From the NCBI RefSeq assembly GCF_900110865.1, contig NZ_FOFD01000001.1, positions 186,001 through 250,000 on the forward strand: DNA of 64,000 bases. Direction: 5' to 3'. The notes beneath the pieces are model-generated. The model was not told the DNA's origin. It saw nothing but the letters and a program-made list of their open reading frames with translations, and searched no databases. This document shows, piece by piece, positions 8,335-16,863 of the stretch (positions within the stretch are counted from its first letter, which is position 1; each line of letters starts with the position of its first letter). Both the position numbers and the translations under genes were made by a program. The DNA is from Natrinema salaciae. GTDB taxonomy: Archaea; Halobacteriota; Halobacteria; Halobacteriales; Natrialbaceae.

Positions 8335-9373
8335 CCCGGTAGGCGGGACGCGCGATCGACTCGCCCGCCGGCCGATCGAATCGGCTGTCGGCGCGGCCAT
8401 CGTCGGCCTGGCCTTCCTCTGGGTGACGCCGGTGAGCTGGCAGGCGGCGACGCTCCGGCTCGCCGTTCCGATTGCACTCGCGGCGATCGGCGGGATCTTC
8501 GCCGAGAAGAGCGGCGTCATCAACATCGGCATCGAGGGGCTGCTCATCGTCTCGGCCTTCAGCTCGATCGCCGCCGTCCACTGGCTCGGCGACGGCGGCG
8601 CGACGGTGGGTCTGCCGAACCTGTGGTGGGGGCTGCTGATCGGCGTGGTCGTCAGCGTCCTCTTCGCCCTTCTCTTCGCGATCGTCTGCATCGAGTTCGA
8701 GGCCGACCAGATCATCGCGGGACTCGCGGTCTGGCTCATCTCGCTCGGTCTGGCACCGTTTGCCTCCCAAATCGTCTTCGGCAGTACGAACACCACCAAC
8801 GTCACGCGCTTCGGCAAGGTGACTGTCCCGGTGCTGTCGGAGGTCCCCCTCGTCGGCCCGCTGCTGTTCGATACCCCGCCGCAGGTGTACCTCATGCTCG
8901 TCGGCTCGGTCGCCGGCTGGTACCTGCTCTCCCGAACGAACTTCGGCCGGTGGGTCGTCGCCAGCGGCGAGAACCCGAAGGCGCTCGACACGGCCGGCGT
9001 CGACGTCCGGAAAGTCCGGTACGCCGCCGTGCTCCTCTCGGGCGTGTTCGCCGGCCTCGGAGGTGCCGGCTTCGCGCTGGGCCACCTCGGGACGTTCGCC
9101 GGTGGCGGCGACACGGCGATCGGCGGCCGCGGGTTCATCGCGATCGCGACCTACCTGCTCGCGAACTACCACCCGATCGGGGCGCTGCTCGGCTCGTTCC
9201 TCTTTGCCGGGCTCAACTCGGCCCAGACGATGCTCCAGTCGGCCGGCTACGCGATCCCGACGGAGCTCATCCGCACCATCCCGCACATGACGGTCATCGT
9301 CGTCCTCGTGTTCGTCGGCCGCACCCGCCTGCCCGATGCCGCCGGCGATCACTACGAGTCCGGCGAGGACTGA
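8327..9373 (+). CDS. BMP-type nucleoside ABC transporter permease 2
   Basis: This 348-residue membrane protein is the second permease, with the family motif EKSGVINIGIEGLL and the coupling loop NPKALDTAGVDVRKVRYA. I chose the ATG at 8327, which overlaps the previous stop by 8 bases. An in-frame GTG at 8309 would add six residues. It completes a lipoprotein-ATPase-permease-permease set and is followed about 115 bases later by cytidine deaminase. Confidence 0.9.
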   Translation: MRNPVGGTRDRLARRPIESAVGAAIVGLAFLWVTPVSWQAATLRLAVPIALAAIGGIFAEKSGVINIGIEGLLIVSAFSSIAAVHWLGDGGATVGLPNLWWGLLIGVVVSVLFALLFAIVCIEFEADQIIAGLAVWLISLGLAPFASQIVFGSTNTTNVTRFGKVTVPVLSEVPLVGPLLFDTPPQVYLMLVGSVAGWYLLSRTNFGRWVVASGENPKALDTAGVDVRKVRYAAVLLSGVFAGLGGAGFALGHLGTFAGGGDTAIGGRGFIAIATYLLANYHPIGALLGSFLFAGLNSAQTMLQSAGYAIPTELIRTIPHMTVIVVLVFVGRTRLPDAAGDHYESGED

Positions 9374-9488
9374 ACTCGAGCCGCCTCGCTTCGTTCGCCC
9401 CTCACCGTTCCAAGTCGAACGTCGACGGGCGGAGACGCCCGCGAGAGCGGTCGATGCCTTCTTGCACCCGCTTGCGGTACGTGACGGC

Positions 9489-9908
9489 GTGACCGAACGC
9501 GAATCCGATTCAGCATCCGAACGCGATCTCATCGCCGCCGCTCGTGACGTTCAAGATCGGGCCCACGTCCCCTACTCCGACTATCCGGTCGGTGCCGCCC
9601 TCGAGACCGCCGACGGCGAGGTCTTCGTCGGCTGCAACCTCGAGAACGCGAACTTCAGCAACAGCCTCCACGCCGAGGAGGTCGCGGTCGCCGAAGCGGT
9701 CAAGAACGGCCACCGCGAGTTCTCGCGTCTCGCCGTGAGCTCCGGGCGACGCGACGGCGTTACCCCCTGCGGGATGTGCCGGCAGACCCTCACGGAGTTC
9801 TGCGACGCGGACCTCGTCGTCCACTGTGACGAGGGTGACGGCGACGTATCCGAGTACACGCTCGGCGAACTGCTGCCGAATACGATCACGCAAGAGACCC
9901 TCGAGTGA
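9489..9908 (+). CDS. cdd: Cytidine deaminase
   Basis: This 139-residue enzyme hydrolyses cytidine and deoxycytidine to uridine and deoxyuridine. The catalytic HAEE (residues 61-64) and PCGMCRQ (93-99) are present, giving a His61/Cys94/Cys97 zinc site with Glu63 as proton shuttle. Small tetrameric deaminases usually have Cys at the first ligand position, so the His is notable. The GTG at 9489 is chosen because homology begins soon after it. The gene follows the nucleoside importer and suggests the imported substrate includes cytidine. Confidence 0.92.
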   Translation: MTERESDSASERDLIAAARDVQDRAHVPYSDYPVGAALETADGEVFVGCNLENANFSNSLHAEEVAVAEAVKNGHREFSRLAVSSGRRDGVTPCGMCRQTLTEFCDADLVVHCDEGDGDVSEYTLGELLPNTITQETLE

Positions 9909-10007
9909 CGGCCGGGCCGCGACGCCCGAAGCCCGACGGTCGACGGTCGACAGTCGATTCGCGCCGGGGCCGCCGCTCGATACTGCACCCCTCGAGCGCG
10001 GCGACGT

Positions 10008-10442
10008 CTATCGGTCCGATTCCGCGAGAACCGCTTTGAGAATCGTTCGGTGACACCGCTTCGTGGCGGTGTTCTCGAAGCAGACCAGCGCCAGCGTCTC
10101 GCCGGCGGCCAGCCGGTCGGCAAGCGCCGCGAGCGCGGCCCGTGCGTCGTCGTCGGTCTCGAGGTACTCCCGATACGCGTCGCCGAACCCGACCTGGTCC
10201 CACGCGGCGTTGTGGGCCCCCTCCTCGCAGAGCCCCTGCATCTTCATGGCTTCCGCGGCGTCGCGCATCGACTCGAGCAGGTCGACGGGCGGGCCGAGTT
10301 CGGGCTGATTCTCGTCGACGGCCGCGTGGAACCACGGCGTCGGCCGTCGGACGACGCCGACGCGCGTCGCGTCCGCCGGCAGATCGGCGAGGTCGTGCTG
10401 GATCGCGGCGACGTAGGTGTCCGCGATCGTCCCCCGTGCCAT
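10008..10442 (-). CDS. DUF488-like protein
   Basis: This 144-residue protein of unknown function ends with a DUF488-like signature (TLALVCFENTATKRCHRTIL), in which a Cys precedes a CHR motif. That motif is typical of the DUF488 family. The ATG at 10440-10442 is chosen over an upstream in-frame start because the upstream residues lie beyond the TATA box. It is divergent from uridine phosphorylase across a 59-base gap. No enzymatic role is assigned. Confidence 0.65.
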   Translation of the reverse strand: MARGTIADTYVAAIQHDLADLPADATRVGVVRRPTPWFHAAVDENQPELGPPVDLLESMRDAAEAMKMQGLCEEGAHNAAWDQVGFGDAYREYLETDDDARAALAALADRLAAGETLALVCFENTATKRCHRTILKAVLAESDR

Positions 10443-10465
10443 GGGCTCGCTACACGCGCCCCGCA

Positions 10466-10473
10466 TTTATAAA
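10466..10473. promoter_or_regulatory. Palindromic TATA box shared by divergent genes
   Basis: TTTATAAA is self-complementary. Its centre lies about 27 bases before the minus-strand ATG at 10442 and about 32 bases before the plus-strand ATG at 10502. No other TATA-like sequence is visible in the 59-base gap. Confidence 0.5.
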
Positions 10474-10501
10474 CACCGTCGACTCGAACTCCCGCTGTTC
10501 A

Positions 10502-11323
10502 ATGGCTCGCGACAGCGAAGATCCGAACGCGGACGTCCAGTACCACCTCGAAGTCGGCCCCGACGACGTGGCCGACACGGTTCTCCTCCCCGGCAATCCC
10601 GAGCGCCTCGAGAAGATCGTCGCCTTCTGGGACGATCACGAGATCCGCGCACACCACCGGGAGTACCGCACGGCAACGGGGAGCTACGAGGGATCACCGA
10701 TCTCCGTCACGTCGACCGGGATCGGCAGTCCGTCCGCCGCGATCGCCGTCGAGGAGCTGGCTCGCGTCGGCGTGGAGACGTTCATCCGGGTCGGTTCCTG
10801 CGGTGCGATCCAGCCCGAGATGGACGTGGGAGACCTGGTGATCACGACCGGCGGGGTCCGCCAGGAGGGCACCAGCGACGCGTACGTCCGGGAGGACTAC
10901 CCGGCCGCCGCGGACTACGAGGTCGTGTCGGCGCTGGTCGCCGCCGCCGAGCGACTCGACTACGACTATCACACCGGCGTCACGATGAGTGCAGACTCGT
11001 TCTACGCCGGGCAGGGACGGCCCGGGTTCGAGGGGTTCGAGGCCGCCGGCGCGGACGAGCTGGTCGACGAGCTCAAAGCGGCGAACGTGAAGAACATCGA
11101 GATGGAGGCCAGCGCCATCCTGACGCTCGCGAACCTGTACGGCCTCCGCGCCGGCGCGGTCTGTACCGTCTACGCCAACCGCGAAACCGGCGAGTTCAGG
11201 ACCGAAGGGGAGTCACGCGCCGCCGAGACCGCCACCCTCGCGACCCACCTCCTGGCGCAGATGGACGCCGTCAAACGCGAGGCCGGCGTCGACCGCTGGC
11301 ACGCCGGACTGTCGCTCGAGTAG
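10502..11323 (+). CDS. udp: Uridine phosphorylase (nucleoside phosphorylase family)
   Basis: This 273-residue enzyme would split uridine into uracil and ribose 1-phosphate. Visible family motifs are LLPGNPERLEKI near residue 30, STGIGSPSAAIAVEEL, the core IRVGSCGAIQPEMDVGDLVI and the substrate-binding NIEMEASAIL. Length is typical. The context (BMP-type importer and cytidine deaminase immediately upstream) favours pyrimidine nucleosides over purines, although some archaeal members are broad in specificity. Confidence 0.87.
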   Translation: MARDSEDPNADVQYHLEVGPDDVADTVLLPGNPERLEKIVAFWDDHEIRAHHREYRTATGSYEGSPISVTSTGIGSPSAAIAVEELARVGVETFIRVGSCGAIQPEMDVGDLVITTGGVRQEGTSDAYVREDYPAAADYEVVSALVAAAERLDYDYHTGVTMSADSFYAGQGRPGFEGFEAAGADELVDELKAANVKNIEMEASAILTLANLYGLRAGAVCTVYANRETGEFRTEGESRAAETATLATHLLAQMDAVKREAGVDRWHAGLSLE

Positions 11324-11443
11324 CTCGGCGGAGAGTGGACGGGAGCCCTCGTTTTCGTCGGGGCCGAAATGCGGAACTGTCGAGGCAGAGCCTCCGGCCT
11401 CGCAAGCAACGGTAGCGAGCGCCGTGAGTGACTCGAGAGCGGA

Positions 11444-12142
11444 TTACACCACGAGGTGTGCCGTTAACTGCTCGCGATCGTCGAGGTCCGTCTCGTCGAG
11501 TTCGTTGACGATGCGTCCCTTGTCCATCGCGTAGCAGCGGTCCGCGAGCGTCTGAATGACCGAGAGGTTCTGCTCGACGAACAGGATCGTCGTCCCGAGG
11601 TCCTCGTTGATCCGTGCGAGGTCGGCAGTGATGGACTGGACGATAGAGGGCTGGACGCCCTCCGAGGGCTCGTCGACCAGCAGCAGATCGGGGTCGCCGA
11701 CGAGCGCACGACCGATCGCGAGCATCTGCTGTTGGCCGCCACTCATCGTGTCGGCGTCTTGGGTCGCCCGATCCTCCAGGATCGGGAAGTACTCGTAGAC
11801 GCGATCGTACAGCGTCGCGTCACCGCTTCCGACGTTCTCCCCGATCAGAAGGTTCTCCTCGACGGTCAGTCCGGGGAAGACGTCCCGTCCCTGCGGGACG
11901 TAGCCGACGCCCAGACTCGCGCGCTCGTCGGCGGATCGGCCGGTGATGTCCTCGCCGCGGTACCGAACCGAGCCGGTATCGGGCTCGAGCAGGCCCATCA
12001 CCGTCTTCAACAGCGTCGTCTTGCCGACACCGTTCTTGCCCATGATCCCGACAATCTCGCTCTCGTCGATGCGGCAGTCGACGTCCCGAAGGATCGGCGT
12101 CCCATCGTAGCCGGCGGAGAGATCCGTGATCTCGAGGCTCAT
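11444..12142 (-). CDS. urtE: Urea/short-chain amide ABC transporter ATP-binding protein UrtE
   Basis: This 232-residue ATPase is the LivF/UrtE-type subunit. Walker A is GKNGVGKTT, the Q-loop region reads GVGYVPQGRDVFPGLTVEENL, the signature is MSGGQQQM, and Walker B is LLLVDEPSEGVQPS. The GRDVFPGLTVEENL form is closer to UrtE than to LivF. The ATG overlaps the urtD stop (ATGA). It is the last gene of the minus-strand transporter operon. Confidence 0.87.
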   Translation of the reverse strand: MSLEITDLSAGYDGTPILRDVDCRIDESEIVGIMGKNGVGKTTLLKTVMGLLEPDTGSVRYRGEDITGRSADERASLGVGYVPQGRDVFPGLTVEENLLIGENVGSGDATLYDRVYEYFPILEDRATQDADTMSGGQQQMLAIGRALVGDPDLLLVDEPSEGVQPSIVQSITADLARINEDLGTTILFVEQNLSVIQTLADRCYAMDKGRIVNELDETDLDDREQLTAHLVV

Positions 12143-12915
12143 GCGTCTTCACCCAAGTAGATGCGCTGGACGGCCTCGTCCGCCTCGATCTCCTCGATAG
12201 CACCTTGCCGGAAGATCGACCCCTGATTCAACACCGTCACTTGATCGGAGATCTTGCGGACGAAATCCATGTCGTGTTCGATAACCACGAACGTCATCCC
12301 GTCGTCGTTGAGCGACCGTATGAGGTCGGCGACGCTCGCGGTCTCCTCGACCGACATGCCAGCGACCGGTTCGTCGAGCAACATCAGCGTCGGCTCGAGG
12401 GTCGTCGCCATCCCGATCTCGAGGCGCTGTTGTTGCCCGTGCGAGAGGTCGCCGGCCGGGGCGTCGGCACGGCCGGCGAGGCCGACCTCCTCGAGGGTCT
12501 CGTGGGCCGCCGAGCGGATGTCGTCCCGGTCGGTCCGTTGGAGCGGGATCTGCAGGTTCTGTGCGACGGTGAGGGCTTCGTAGATGTGTGGCGACTGGAA
12601 CTTCACGCTGAGACCTGCGTCGATCCGTTCGTGTGACGGCACGTCCGTGAGGTCGATGCCGTCGAAGTAGACCCGCCCCGCAGTCGGCGAGAGCTGGCCG
12701 GTGATCAACTCGAGCAGCGTGGACTTGCCGGCCCCGTTCGGGCCGATGAGACAGCGCAGTTCCCCCTCGTCGACCGTGAAGTCGACGCTATCGACTGCGG
12801 TCAGGCCGCCGAAGCGTTTGGTGAGGTTCTCCGTCACCAGCACGGCATCGCGGTCGGTGTCGGTCGATGCCACGGCGGGCTCGATCCGGACGGTCGGATC
12901 GCTCGGGGTGCTCAC
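12139..12915 (-). CDS. urtD: Urea ABC transporter ATP-binding protein UrtD
   Basis: This 258-residue ATPase has Walker A GPNGAGKST, signature LSHGQQQRLEI and Walker B LMLLDEPVAGMSVEET. The DEPVAGM form and the conserved VKFQSPHIYEALTV are typical of UrtD. About 25 low-complexity residues precede the ABC core. A 73-base gap separates it from urtC, the only real gap inside the operon, and it overlaps urtE by 4 bases. Confidence 0.87.
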   Translation of the reverse strand: MSTPSDPTVRIEPAVASTDTDRDAVLVTENLTKRFGGLTAVDSVDFTVDEGELRCLIGPNGAGKSTLLELITGQLSPTAGRVYFDGIDLTDVPSHERIDAGLSVKFQSPHIYEALTVAQNLQIPLQRTDRDDIRSAAHETLEEVGLAGRADAPAGDLSHGQQQRLEIGMATTLEPTLMLLDEPVAGMSVEETASVADLIRSLNDDGMTFVVIEHDMDFVRKISDQVTVLNQGSIFRQGAIEEIEADEAVQRIYLGEDA

Positions 12916-12988
12916 GGCACGTCACCTCCGACGGTTGGTGGTCGGTGACAACTGACGACGGTTCGCGACTGGTCGATGTGATGGTCGG

Positions 12989-14122
12989 TCATTCGACTGC
13001 GTCCTCCGTTGAACGGCTGGACGAGCGGTCCCCGACTCGGTCGAGTAACCGCGTTCCGATTCGGTCGAGAAACGGTGCGACACCTGCCGGCATGAGCAGG
13101 ATAACGGTGATCAGCAGGCCGCCGACGATGACGAACGCCCACTCGGGGCCGAGCGGGCCGATCCCTTCCGTCAGCCCGGTTCGCATCCGCTCGATACTCA
13201 GCGTCGCGCCGATGGTTCCGAGCAGCGACTCGCGGCCGCCGATGCTGGCCCACACGACGGGCAGCGCAGCGAACTGGACGCCGAAGACGGTCGGGTCGAC
13301 GTAGTTCCCCCAAGCGGCGTAGAAGACGCCGCCGACGGCCGCGATCGCGCCGCCGATCGTGAACGCGATGAGTTTCACGAACGCGATGTTGTAGCCGAAG
13401 GTGGCGGTTCGCTGTTCGTCCTCGCGGACGGCGACGAGCGTCATCCCGAACTGGCTGTTGACGAAGACGCGCAACGCGAGATACGTAACGACCAGTGCCG
13501 CCAGCAGTGCGTAGTACAGCGGGACGATATCGCCGAGTTCGATGCTCGTCTCGCCGACCCCGATAACGAGGTCCGGGATGCCGGGCATCCCATTGAACCC
13601 GCCGAGTTGAGCCTCGCCGATCGCCCACTCGCTGCCGGCGGTCTGGGCCATGAACGTGTTCAACACCAGCGCCACGACGAGCGTGATGATGGTGACGTAG
13701 ACGTCGCTGACGCCGCCGTAGAACATGAAGTAGCCGAGAACCAGCGCGAACAGCGTTCCGGCGGCGACCGCACCGACGACTGCGGCCGTGATCCCAGCGG
13801 CCGTCGAGACGTTCACGCCGATGATACCGAACGTGTAGGCGGCGATGCCGAAGAAGGCGACCTGGCCGAAGCTAAGGACACCGCAGTAGCCCCAGACCAC
13901 CGTCAGGCTCACCGCCAGAAACGCCAGCGCGAAGTACTTCGTGGAGGTCAGGATCGCGTACAGCCCCACGACCTGTGGATAGGCCGCGAGGGCGACGACG
14001 GCTCCCGCGAAGGCAACCCAGAACGGCGTGGAGTTACCGAGCGTGTTCGGCCCCTCGAGTCGGTCGCGAATCCGGTCGAGAATGCCCGCACTCGAGCCGC
14101 GCGAGCCGACGACGGGACTCAT
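12989..14122 (-). CDS. urtC: Urea ABC transporter permease UrtC
   Basis: This 377-residue membrane protein belongs to the LivM/UrtC family, with about ten hydrophobic segments. The motif WGYCGVLSFGQVAFFGIAAY is the permease signature, and VREDEQRTATFGYNIAFVKL is the cytoplasmic coupling loop. The C terminus is a charged tail after the last helix. The ATG overlaps the urtB stop by 4 bases. Confidence 0.88.
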   Translation of the reverse strand: MSPVVGSRGSSAGILDRIRDRLEGPNTLGNSTPFWVAFAGAVVALAAYPQVVGLYAILTSTKYFALAFLAVSLTVVWGYCGVLSFGQVAFFGIAAYTFGIIGVNVSTAAGITAAVVGAVAAGTLFALVLGYFMFYGGVSDVYVTIITLVVALVLNTFMAQTAGSEWAIGEAQLGGFNGMPGIPDLVIGVGETSIELGDIVPLYYALLAALVVTYLALRVFVNSQFGMTLVAVREDEQRTATFGYNIAFVKLIAFTIGGAIAAVGGVFYAAWGNYVDPTVFGVQFAALPVVWASIGGRESLLGTIGATLSIERMRTGLTEGIGPLGPEWAFVIVGGLLITVILLMPAGVAPFLDRIGTRLLDRVGDRSSSRSTEDAVE

Positions 14123-15048
14123 CGGTCGACCCTCCGACGTTCACGCCAGTCCTCGACGTAGCCGGTGATGCCGTCGGGGAGCAGTCGGAGCAGGACGATC
14201 GCGACCAGCAACATCGCCATCAGCCCGATGAAGGTCCCGAGTTGCCAGCTGAACACCGCGTTGACGAGGCCCAGCAGCGTCGATGCGGACAGCGTGCCGA
14301 CGACGACGGACGAGCCGCCGACCACGACGGCGACGAACGACTCGACGAGGAAGGTGCTTCCTCGATCGGGCGTGATCGCGCCGATGGCCGGAGCGTACAG
14401 CGCGCCGGTCAACCCCGCCAGCGCCGATCCGATGGCAAACGTCGCGATATACATCCGGTCGGTGTCGACGCCCATCGCGCGCGCCGTCTGGGGGTCCTCG
14501 ATGGTCGCCCTCGCTTTCACGCCGAACTCCGTCCGGGTGAACAGGAGGTACAGGCCGCCGAGGACGGCCAGTGCGGCCGCCGGCAGGAACACGCTCTGAT
14601 AGATCGGGGAGGTGTACGGCCCGTAGGCCACGTTACCCATCGGCGTCGAGATGCTGTCGAGGCTGGACCCGAAGGTGATGAGCAGCAGTTGCGCGACCAC
14701 GAGGGCGAGCCCCCACGTCGCGACCATCGAGTCCAGCAGTCTGTCGTAGAGATGCCGGACGATAACCCGCTCGACCACGACGCCGAAGACCGTCGTGACG
14801 GCGACGCCCGCGACCATCGCAAGGGGGAGCGGCGCGCCGGCGTGGTAGGCGAGCGCCGTCCCGTAGATACCGATGAGGATGAATTCGCCGTGGGCGAGGT
14901 TGATGATGCCCATCATTCCAAAGATGACCGCCAGTCCGACCGTCACCAAGACGAGAAACCCGAAGGTGTTCAGGAACTGAAACAGCAGGGACAGCCCGTC
15001 GTAGACCGGCGACACCGCCATCGGTCCTGCCGCGCCGCTTGCCGTCAC
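14119..15048 (-). CDS. urtB: Urea ABC transporter permease UrtB
   Basis: This 309-residue membrane protein belongs to the LivH/UrtB family. The signature GMMGIINLAHGEFILIGIYG and the loop EDPQTARAMGVDTDRMYI are visible. I chose the GTG at 15046-15048, which overlaps by 4 bases (GTGA) the stop of a 16-codon ORF that itself overlaps the urtA stop. An ATG at 15019-15021 is the alternative start. An open frame continues upstream into urtA but is there only because it is antiphase to a high-GC gene. Confidence 0.86.
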   Translation of the reverse strand: MTASGAAGPMAVSPVYDGLSLLFQFLNTFGFLVLVTVGLAVIFGMMGIINLAHGEFILIGIYGTALAYHAGAPLPLAMVAGVAVTTVFGVVVERVIVRHLYDRLLDSMVATWGLALVVAQLLLITFGSSLDSISTPMGNVAYGPYTSPIYQSVFLPAAALAVLGGLYLLFTRTEFGVKARATIEDPQTARAMGVDTDRMYIATFAIGSALAGLTGALYAPAIGAITPDRGSTFLVESFVAVVVGGSSVVVGTLSASTLLGLVNAVFSWQLGTFIGLMAMLLVAIVLLRLLPDGITGYVEDWRERRRVDR

Positions 15049-15095
15049 GGACGACCACCGCCACGGCCGATCGCGTTGTGTTCGGTCATCGTCAT
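15045..15095 (-). other. 16-codon ORF bridging urtA and urtB
   Basis: Starting at an ATG that overlaps the urtA stop (ATGA), a frame reads MTMTEHNAIGRGGGRP and stops in TGA, overlapping the urtB GTG start (GTGA). Both junctions are 4-base overlaps of the kind used for coupled re-initiation. It may be a coupling minicistron. Alternatively it may be the true urtB start interrupted by a one-base indel in the sequence. Confidence 0.35.
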
Positions 15096-16342
15096 ACGTC
15101 GTAGACGTCGCCGGGCTTGTACTGGGTCTGTTTGGACTCCTCGCGGAGGTCACACCCTGCGCCGCCCTCGACTTCCTCGCGGAGGAAGGTCGGTTCGATG
15201 AACTGTTCGGCGTCGAAGCTGATATCGTGATTCTCGTCGGCGTGTGCGACGCGCATCTTGTGTGTCATATGGTGGGTCGCACCGTCGAGTTCGATCGAGC
15301 CCGAGGGCGCGTCGATCTCCATGCCCTCCTCGAGCACCGAGATGACTTCGTCCTGATCGAAGGTCCCGGCTTCCTCGACGGCGTCGCGCCACATGTACAC
15401 CGAGAAGTAGTTGTTCTGGGCCTCCTGATTGAGGTAGTTCGCGTCGGGCCATCGATCGTAGAACGCATCGACGAACCCCTCGTCGCGCTCGTCGCCGAGT
15501 TCCTCCATGTAGCTGACACCGGCGTAGACGTCGGTCAAGGCGTTCGGGTCGTAGCGAATGTGTTCGTGGCCCTGCGCCATCGTCGTGGAGGTGCCGATGG
15601 GGATCAGCATGTCGTTGGCGTCTCGCTGGTCGTAGAAGTTCTCGTGGTTGGACCCGACCAGCATCGACATGATGAAGTCGGGGTCTTCGGCCTGAATCCG
15701 ATTGATGACCGACGAGAAGTCGGTTTCGTCCAGCGGGATGTACTCCTCGCCGACGATGTTGTAGCCGTTCTCCTGGGCGATGACGTCGACCCAGTCGCCG
15801 GACAACTGGCCGAAGTTGTAGTCGGCCGCGATGATGTAGATGTCCTCGCCGTACTCCTCGGCCAGATACGGCGTCACCGCGCCGAGCTGCTGGCGCGCAG
15901 TCGCACCCACGGGAAAGATCGTGTTATCGCACACCCCACCCTCGTACTGGGTCGTGTAGAAGTACAGCTGGTCGTACTCGTTGATCGTCGGCCGGATCGC
16001 CTCCCGGGTCGCACTCGAGTACCCGGCCCACAAGGCGTCGACCTCGTGCTCGAGGATCATCTGCTCGGTCAGTTCCTTGTAGCGTTCGTTGTCCGATTGG
16101 GGATCGGGATCCTCGATCTGTATCTCCTCGTCGAGGATGCCGCCGTCGTCGTTAATCTCCTCGATGGCGAGCCGCGTCGCCTGCCACTTCGATGTCCCGT
16201 TGAGCTGAAAGTTCCCGGAGCGATCCTCGAGAATGCCGACGGTCGGCCCGCCCGAGCCGCCTGATCCCAGACAGCCGGCCAGCGCGGCGCCGAGGCCCGA
16301 GGCGCCGGCCGTCAACATCGAGCGTCGAGAGACGCTACGCAT
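15092..16342 (-). CDS. urtA: Urea/amide ABC transporter substrate-binding protein UrtA (Tat lipoprotein)
   Basis: This 416-residue binding protein starts with a Tat lipoprotein signal (SRRSMLTAGASGLGAALAGC). The mature region begins GPTVGILEDRSGNFQLNG and contains YTTQYEGGVCD and AADYNFGQLSGDWV, as in the UrtA/AmiC branch of the branched-chain-amino-acid-binding fold. The ATG at 16340-16342 is preferred over an upstream one that would add five hydrophobic residues before the twin arginines. It is first in a five-gene urt operon. No urease genes are within the window, so urea is inferred from family, not from context. Confidence 0.86.
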   Translation of the reverse strand: MRSVSRRSMLTAGASGLGAALAGCLGSGGSGGPTVGILEDRSGNFQLNGTSKWQATRLAIEEINDDGGILDEEIQIEDPDPQSDNERYKELTEQMILEHEVDALWAGYSSATREAIRPTINEYDQLYFYTTQYEGGVCDNTIFPVGATARQQLGAVTPYLAEEYGEDIYIIAADYNFGQLSGDWVDVIAQENGYNIVGEEYIPLDETDFSSVINRIQAEDPDFIMSMLVGSNHENFYDQRDANDMLIPIGTSTTMAQGHEHIRYDPNALTDVYAGVSYMEELGDERDEGFVDAFYDRWPDANYLNQEAQNNYFSVYMWRDAVEEAGTFDQDEVISVLEEGMEIDAPSGSIELDGATHHMTHKMRVAHADENHDISFDAEQFIEPTFLREEVEGGAGCDLREESKQTQYKPGDVYDV

Positions 16343-16863
16343 GACGACGATCACCACCGTTACAGAGACGATTGGATAATTCGGTTAATGTGCTGTATTT
16401 GGCTCGAAATTGTTCTGAATGTTCAACCATTCCCCTACGACTTCGGCAATTGGAGGTGATATATAAGGTTTCCCACCATATCATCCGAGGACGGCCAAGG
16501 ATGGTGACACAGTATGAAGGGCATCCGTTACCTTATACTCCTGCTGAACGAACAGACGGCTGATCGAAACGAATCTCCGCTCTTCGTGCTGCTGCCGCCG
16601 TGACAGCGCCGCTCCCGAACGCGCCGTTGGCCGTTGCACAAACAGGGCACCCCCGGCGTAATATCTCATTTAACTCGAGGCGACTGTCCACTTTTCGAGA
16701 AATACACTACCGAATGGTCGTTTCGGAGCGGGAGTGCGGAAGTATTGCGAACGCGATCGTGCTACGGCCTCGAGATGTCGGTCCGTTCGGACGCAACCGA
16801 CCGTTTGGCGGACGGCTGCATCGGAACCAACAGCTGCCCGTGAACTGCCGACCGAGCCAGCCT
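16343..16863. other. Intergenic region upstream of urtA
   Basis: These 521 bases lie between urtA (minus) and the end of the MscS gene (minus). The first 180 bases are AT-rich and hold the probable urtA promoter (AATTAT at about 16377 on the minus strand). A plus-strand TATATAAG at about 16458 precedes a 20-codon ORF (ATG at 16501) that I do not count as a gene. I see nothing recognisable in the rest. Confidence 0.4.

Noticed and set aside
15227-16264. Plus-strand open frame of about 345 codons opposite urtA
   Set aside because: It is fully antisense to a clear lipoprotein gene, with Val/Asp-rich mirror composition and no promoter.
16501-16563. 20-codon plus-strand ORF downstream of a TATATAAG element
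   Set aside because: Its distance from the TATA-like element is longer than for leaderless genes, and no motif or comparable gene is known. A chance frame is more likely.
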